Below, in pieces: positions 60,133 to 64,000 of a stretch of 64,000 bases of DNA. The notes beneath the pieces are model-generated. The model worked only from the letters and a program-made list of their open reading frames with translations, searched no databases and was not told the DNA's origin. The number at the start of each line of letters is the position of its first letter. Positions within the stretch are counted from its first letter, which is position 1. A program made the position numbers and the translations under genes. The stretch is from NCBI RefSeq assembly GCF_004340685.1, contig NZ_SLUN01000013.1, positions 1 to 64,000 on the forward strand, given 5' to 3'. The stretch is from Hydrogenispora ethanolica (GTDB taxonomy: Bacteria > Bacillota > UBA4882 > UBA8346).

Positions 60133-60552
60133 ACGTACCGTGAGGTTGGGAAACCCGAGCTGGAACCCAGGAATGCTCTTCCCGGGACCGGGTGGACCTG
60201 TCCTTGCCATCGGCTAACGCTGTCAAGCCACGGGGGAGTTGTTCCGGGAGCCGGGCGACTTCGTCCGCGCCACGGGACAACTGTCCCGGATCAGGGGAGA
60301 ACACGGCCGGGGAGCGGGCGAGTTTTCCCCTGATCCGGCTCACTTGTTCCGGGATGCGGGAGAGTTCTCCCGAAGGCCGGACCACCTCGTCCCAGCCCCG
60401 GGATCACCCGGCCGAAGCTGTGGCAGAGTCCGCCGGGGCTCGGGAGAGCATTTCCGGCGCCCGGGAAGGGATATCTCCGCCGCGGGGAGACTCCGCCACC
60501 CGGTGGGACGGCCGGAGCGCGACGCGGAGACTCTGCGGCGGGTCGGAACTTT
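60133..60552. repeat. Array C: degenerate tandem repeats, 21-base period
   Basis: About 20 consecutive units of 21 bases lie between the hybrid kinase and the Ca-ATPase. From 60238 onward the consensus is GTTCC, then GGGAG, then CCGGGA, then five variable bases (for example the units at 60238, 60301 and 60343). It aligns position by position with array A: TTCC, a G-rich five, CCGGGA, five variable. Units are 55-85 percent alike and no indel breaks the phase over 420 bases. Open frames on both strands are long but without start signals. Confidence 0.85.
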
Positions 60553-60640
60553 TCCGGCCTGAGCTAGCGCTGTTTCGTCCGGAGGATTCAAAGGTCTCCG
60601 GTCGGACGGGAACCTCTTTTAAGGGCGGGAGCGGTGGGTT

Positions 60641-60733
60641 TATAATGGTGACTTGGATAGGAAAGAAAGACGGAATGCACATGCCGGAGGAGAATTTTTG
60701 GCGGAAGGGACGCACGAGCGCGTCCCTTTTTTT
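60641..60733 (+). ncRNA. Candidate small RNA: promoter to terminator
   Basis: TATAAT at 60641-60646 (weak -35 TTTAAG at 60618) is followed by about 60 bases and a strong terminator, GGGACGC-acgagc-GCGTCCC with seven T, at 60707-60733. The transcript would be about 80 nt. A GGAGGAG at 60686-60692 before a TTG could start a peptide, but the frame runs through the terminator. The rest of 60734-61043 shows no gene; the P-ATPase ribosome binding site lies at its end. Confidence 0.4.
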
Positions 60734-61043
60734 ATTGAGATTTCCGGCTGGAAATGCGGGCCTAAACGGAGATGGTTTTTCAGAATCAAGATTAACGAAA
60801 GCCCCAGCCGAGGACACGAGAGATCCCTCCCGACGCTCCGTTTCCGATGGCATGCCGGAAAAGCGCAGGGCATACAATTAAAATTGACGACCCGATAAGA
60901 CGAAGGGAATTCGAATCAAGATTCGCATCCGAAAAAAGCCGGGTGCGATGGCAAACCAACGACAAGGAAAATATGCCGCATCTCATCCGGGCGTCAAGGG
61001 ACGGGTTGCGGCGTACCGATGATGCGCTTTTGGGAGGTCGATC

Positions 61044-63740
61044 ATGTCCTGCTGGTTCAATCGTGAGACTCATGAAACCGTTCAGGCTTTTTCCAGCCAT
61101 GCCGAGCGGGGGTTAACGACCGGCGAGGCCGGGAAGCGTTTGGCAGAAGCCGGCCCCAACCAACTGGAAGAACACCGGAAGATCGCGCCATTCCGAATCT
61201 TCTTGGAGCAATTCTCCGATTTTATGGTACTGGTCCTGATCGGCGCGGCTATCGTCTCGGGCTTGCTCGGCGAAAAGGCCGATGCGATCACGATCGTCGC
61301 GATCGTGGTGCTCAATGCGGTGCTCGGCTTTGTGCAGGAGTTCCGGGCCGAAAAATCCCTGGCTGCGCTGCGGGAGCTGACGGCGCCCCTGGCCCATGTG
61401 CTGCGGGATTCCAAGGTGCAGCGCATTCCGGCCAAAAATTTGGTCCCCGGGGATATTCTCATTTTGGAAAGCGGCGATAAAGTCGCCGCCGACGGGAGGA
61501 TCATCGCCGCGGTCGATCTGGAATTGAATGAAGCGACGCTCACCGGAGAATCACTGCCGGTCGTCAAAACCATGGCGGTCTTGCGCCAGGACCGGCTGTC
61601 ACTGGGCGATCAACGGAATATGGTCTTCGCCGGGACCGTGGTCTGCGGCGGCCGGGGCCGGGCAGTGGTCACCGCCACCGGCATGAAGACGGAGATCGGC
61701 AAAATCGCCGGGATGATCGGCTCCGCCCAGGACGACGAGACGCCGCTGCAGAAGCGACTGGAGCAGCTCGGCCGCTGGCTGGTGGTGCTCTGTCTCGGCA
61801 TCTGCGCCGCGGTCGGAACCATGGGCATAGTCCGGGGCGAACCGCCGCGCCAGATGTTTCTCTCCGCGGTCAGCCTGGCGGTGGCGGCCATTCCGGAAGG
61901 GCTGCCGGCCATCGTCACCATCGCGCTGGCCATCGGGGTGCAAAAGATGATCAAGCGCAACGCGATCATCCGCAAGCTCCCGGCCGTGGAGACCCTGGGC
62001 TGCGCTACGGTGATTTGTTCCGATAAGACCGGCACCCTGACCCAGAACGAACTGACCGTCACCAAAGTCTGGACGGGGGTCAAAGAATATTCCCTCGAAA
62101 CCGAGGCGGCTGTCGCTCCGGCCCCCGACCTCCGGCAGGTGCTGGAGATCGGCGCGCTGTGCAATAATGCCCAATTGGAGCAGGCTCCGGGTTCGAAGCG
62201 GCCGGTCAGCCTCGGCGATCCTACCGAAGGCGCCTTGCTGGTGGCGGCCCAGCGCTGCGGCATGGAGCCGCTCCGTTTGGCCCGCCAAACCGCGCGCCTC
62301 GGCGAATTGGCCTTCTCCTCCGACCGCAAGCGGATGAGTGTCCTGATCCAGGATCCCCAGGGGCAACGGCGGTTATTGACGAAAGGAGCCGCCGACGTGC
62401 TCCTGGGGCGTTGCGGGCAGGTGGTGACCAGCGCCGGAATTGTTCCGCTGACGCCGTCCCTGCAAGCGGCGGTCCGCGCCCGGGTCGACCAGTGGAGCGC
62501 CGAGGCGCTCCGGGTCCTGGCCTTCGCCTATCGGCCGGCCGACCCCCGGGAACGGCTGGCCAAGGACGGCCCCGATCCCGAAGTGGGCCTGGTCTTTGCC
62601 GGGCTGGTGGGGATGAACGATCCGCCCCGGCCGGAGTCGCGGCTGGCGGTGGAACGGTCCAAGCGGGCCGGGATCAAGGTTAAAATGATCACCGGCGATT
62701 ATCCGCGCACCGCCGCGGCCATCGGCAAACAAATCGGCCTGCTGCGGCCGGCGGGGAAGATCATCACCGGCGCGGAACTCGATGAGTTGTCCGATGCCGC
62801 GCTGGCTAAGGTGATCGGGGAGATCGACATCTTCGCCCGGGTCTCGCCCCATCACAAGCTGCGGGTGGTCCGGGCGCTCAAGCAGAACGGCGAGATCGTG
62901 GCCATGACCGGCGACGGCGTGAATGACGCCCCGGCGGTCAAAGAGGCCGATATCGGCGTGGCCATGGGGGAGAGTGGCACCGATGTCACCAAGGAAGCGG
63001 CGGCGATGGTGATTGCCGATGACAATTTCGCGACGATCGTGGCCGCGGTGGAAGAGGGGCGGACCATCTACGAGAATATCCGCAAGTTCATCCGCTACCT
63101 GCTCAGCTGCAATATGGGCGAGATCCTGACGATGTTCGGCGGGATCGCCATGGGGCTCCCGGTCCCGTTATTGCCGATTCAGATCTTGTGGGTGAATCTG
63201 GTCACCGACGGGTTGCCAGCCATCGCTCTGGGCTTGGAGCAAGGAGAGCGGGATACGATGTGCCGTCCGCCGCGTTCGCCGCGGGAAGGGATCTTCAGCC
63301 GCGGCTTAAGCCGGAAGATCGTCTTCCAGGGGCTGATGATCGGCGCCGCCACGTTGCTGGTCTACATCATGAAGCTCCGGGACGGCGGCGACCTGGCGAC
63401 CGCGCGGACCATGGCCTTTGCCGCATTGGTCTTTGCCCAGCTGTTTTTCGTATTCCAGTGCCGGTCCGAGGAGCATTCGATGTTGGAGATCGGTTTATGG
63501 GAGAACCCATACCTGGTGGGCGCGGCGCTCTTGTCCTTTCTCATGCAGGTCGGAGCCATGACCCTGCCTTGGCTGCAAAGGGTTTTTTACACCACCAGCC
63601 TGACCTGGAATGAGTGGTTGTTTGTCCTGGCGGTCACGGCGCTCTCGGCCTACCTGAGCGATCTGCTGTTTCAATTCCGTAATGTCATTAAAAAACATTT
63701 GGGCATCTTTCGCTGGAAAACGCATAGGGTTCAAAGTTAA
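61044..63740 (+). CDS. Calcium-type P-ATPase (P2A family)
   Basis: This 898-residue cation-transporting ATPase has a P-type layout: an N-terminal cytoplasmic part (SSHAERGLTTGEAGKRLAEAGPNQLEEH), actuator loop TLTGESLPV, membrane helix 4 with the ion site AAIPEGLPAIV, phosphorylation site CSDKTGTLTQNE, nucleotide-binding domain with FSSDRKRMSV, hinge GDGVNDAPAVKEADIGVAMG, and C-terminal helices including LLPIQILWVNLVTDGLPAIALGLE. The helix 4 and helix 6 motifs match Ca2+ pumps (SERCA/PMR1-like), which keep cytoplasmic calcium low. ATG 61044 follows GGGAGG. The protein is complete. Confidence 0.95.
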   Translation: MSCWFNRETHETVQAFSSHAERGLTTGEAGKRLAEAGPNQLEEHRKIAPFRIFLEQFSDFMVLVLIGAAIVSGLLGEKADAITIVAIVVLNAVLGFVQEFRAEKSLAALRELTAPLAHVLRDSKVQRIPAKNLVPGDILILESGDKVAADGRIIAAVDLELNEATLTGESLPVVKTMAVLRQDRLSLGDQRNMVFAGTVVCGGRGRAVVTATGMKTEIGKIAGMIGSAQDDETPLQKRLEQLGRWLVVLCLGICAAVGTMGIVRGEPPRQMFLSAVSLAVAAIPEGLPAIVTIALAIGVQKMIKRNAIIRKLPAVETLGCATVICSDKTGTLTQNELTVTKVWTGVKEYSLETEAAVAPAPDLRQVLEIGALCNNAQLEQAPGSKRPVSLGDPTEGALLVAAQRCGMEPLRLARQTARLGELAFSSDRKRMSVLIQDPQGQRRLLTKGAADVLLGRCGQVVTSAGIVPLTPSLQAAVRARVDQWSAEALRVLAFAYRPADPRERLAKDGPDPEVGLVFAGLVGMNDPPRPESRLAVERSKRAGIKVKMITGDYPRTAAAIGKQIGLLRPAGKIITGAELDELSDAALAKVIGEIDIFARVSPHHKLRVVRALKQNGEIVAMTGDGVNDAPAVKEADIGVAMGESGTDVTKEAAAMVIADDNFATIVAAVEEGRTIYENIRKFIRYLLSCNMGEILTMFGGIAMGLPVPLLPIQILWVNLVTDGLPAIALGLEQGERDTMCRPPRSPREGIFSRGLSRKIVFQGLMIGAATLLVYIMKLRDGGDLATARTMAFAALVFAQLFFVFQCRSEEHSMLEIGLWENPYLVGAALLSFLMQVGAMTLPWLQRVFYTTSLTWNEWLFVLAVTALSAYLSDLLFQFRNVIKKHLGIFRWKTHRVQS

Positions 63741-63752
63741 GAGGGAAAATAG

Positions 63753-63783
63753 CCACAGACTGGAAACCGGGGTGGGTCTGTGG
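63753..63783 (+). promoter_or_regulatory. Hairpin enclosing the start of the DUF2953 gene
   Basis: CCACAGAC at 63753-63760 pairs exactly with GTCTGTGG at 63776-63783. The right arm contains the GTG start codon (63780) and the loop contains the ribosome binding site (GGGGTGG). Formation would lower translation. No T-run, so it is not a simple terminator of the P-ATPase gene. Confidence 0.55.
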
Positions 63784-64000
63784 TCGAACTGGTATTGTTT
63801 ATCGGCAGCATCTGTCTCTTCTTTTTCGTACCGGTCCAATTTCGGGTCTACTACCGGAAAATCGGCCCGGATGATCATCTCCTTTACGAGATGGTGTTTC
63901 TCGGCGGATTGCTCAAACGCAGGAAAGAGGTCACGCTGCTCCAGCCCACCCCGGCGGGGATCAAGCAAAAGACCGAGCAATCAGGCCACTGGCTTTGGTT
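63780..64000 (+). CDS. DUF2953 protein (YtfI-like), cut by window end
   Basis: Seventy-three codons are visible before the window ends. The product starts at GTG with a single membrane helix (VELVLFIGSICLFFFVPVQF), then VYYRKIGPDDHLLYEMVFLGGLLKRRKEV. This is the DUF2953 pattern of an anchored protein with an alternating-strand region. In Bacillota this gene, ytfI, usually precedes the sporulation gene ytfJ, so a sporulation-related locus probably continues to the right. The ribosome binding site GGGGTGG lies inside a hairpin. Confidence 0.75.
   Translation, partial: MVELVLFIGSICLFFFVPVQFRVYYRKIGPDDHLLYEMVFLGGLLKRRKEVTLLQPTPAGIKQKTEQSGHWLW

Noticed and set aside
60192-60881. 229-codon frame through repeat array C
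   Set aside because: The frame is open because a 21-base period cannot create a stop without it recurring. No ribosome binding site; parallel frames are open too; the tail runs through a terminator.

Overview
The window is moderately GC-rich chromosomal DNA, and almost every stretch has a clear bacterial gene. The gene set reads as Bacillota: AGGAGG-type ribosome binding sites, frequent GTG and TTG starts, TATAAT promoters, an ECF transporter, RqcH, a cobalamin riboswitch with an intrinsic terminator, and a DUF2953 gene (the ytfI family, usually beside sporulation gene ytfJ) cut by the right edge. Two proteins need an outer membrane: a BtuB-like TonB-dependent receptor and an inverse-autotransporter-type beta-barrel. 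The OppA and BtuF binding proteins have plain signal peptides and no clear lipobox. I infer a diderm, probably spore-forming clostridium- or Limnochordia-like bacterium (Hydrogenispora-type); the species cannot be read from the sequence.

Layout. 0-3.4 kb: a MntA/HepT toxin-antitoxin pair, then a CRISPR adaptation module (cas4, cas1, cas2), a leader and a three-repeat array; no interference genes are present. 3.4-10 kb: a small unknown gene between two copies of a hairpin repeat, an HpnK-type deacetylase with GT2 and GT39 glycosyltransferases, and an OmpR-type two-component system. 10-18.2 kb: an outer-membrane barrel protein, then a B12 riboswitch controlling btuB-btuF-btuC-btuD-cbiZ. In that operon B12 or cobinamide would be taken across the outer membrane, imported by the ABC system and remodelled by CbiZ. 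18.2-24.1 kb: a GH13 alpha-glucosidase on the minus strand, a frameshifted nucleoside phosphorylase and an ECF transporter. 24.1-27.9 kb: a metal-related permease pair behind a palindromic operator, and small membrane and CBS proteins. 28.3-35.1 kb: dGTPase, then a complete oppABCDF operon on the minus strand.

35-51 kb is a mosaic of single genes: four EamA/RhaT-type or TauE carriers, SIMPL, a helical-repeat protein, HAD phosphatase, a GGDEF cyclase, two GNATs, YbjQ, DUF421, CYTH, RqcH, DUF2000 and an AraC regulator. 51-64 kb: a TOTE-type primase-helicase, a Crp/Fnr regulator, a RhaT-family permease, DUF2807, MATE, a hybrid histidine kinase that has lost its phospho-accepting histidine, a Ca-type P-ATPase and the DUF2953 start.

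The most unusual signal is outside the genes. Three intergenic regions (about 27.9, 46.6 and 60.1-60.55 kb) are arrays of degenerate repeats with an exact 21-base period, often with a 10/11-base half period, which equals two helical turns. The arrays at 27.9 and 60 kb share a consensus; the one at 46.6 kb has its own. A second signal is a small hairpin element found both inside the variable P8 arm of the B12 riboswitch and in an intergenic region at 37.5 kb.
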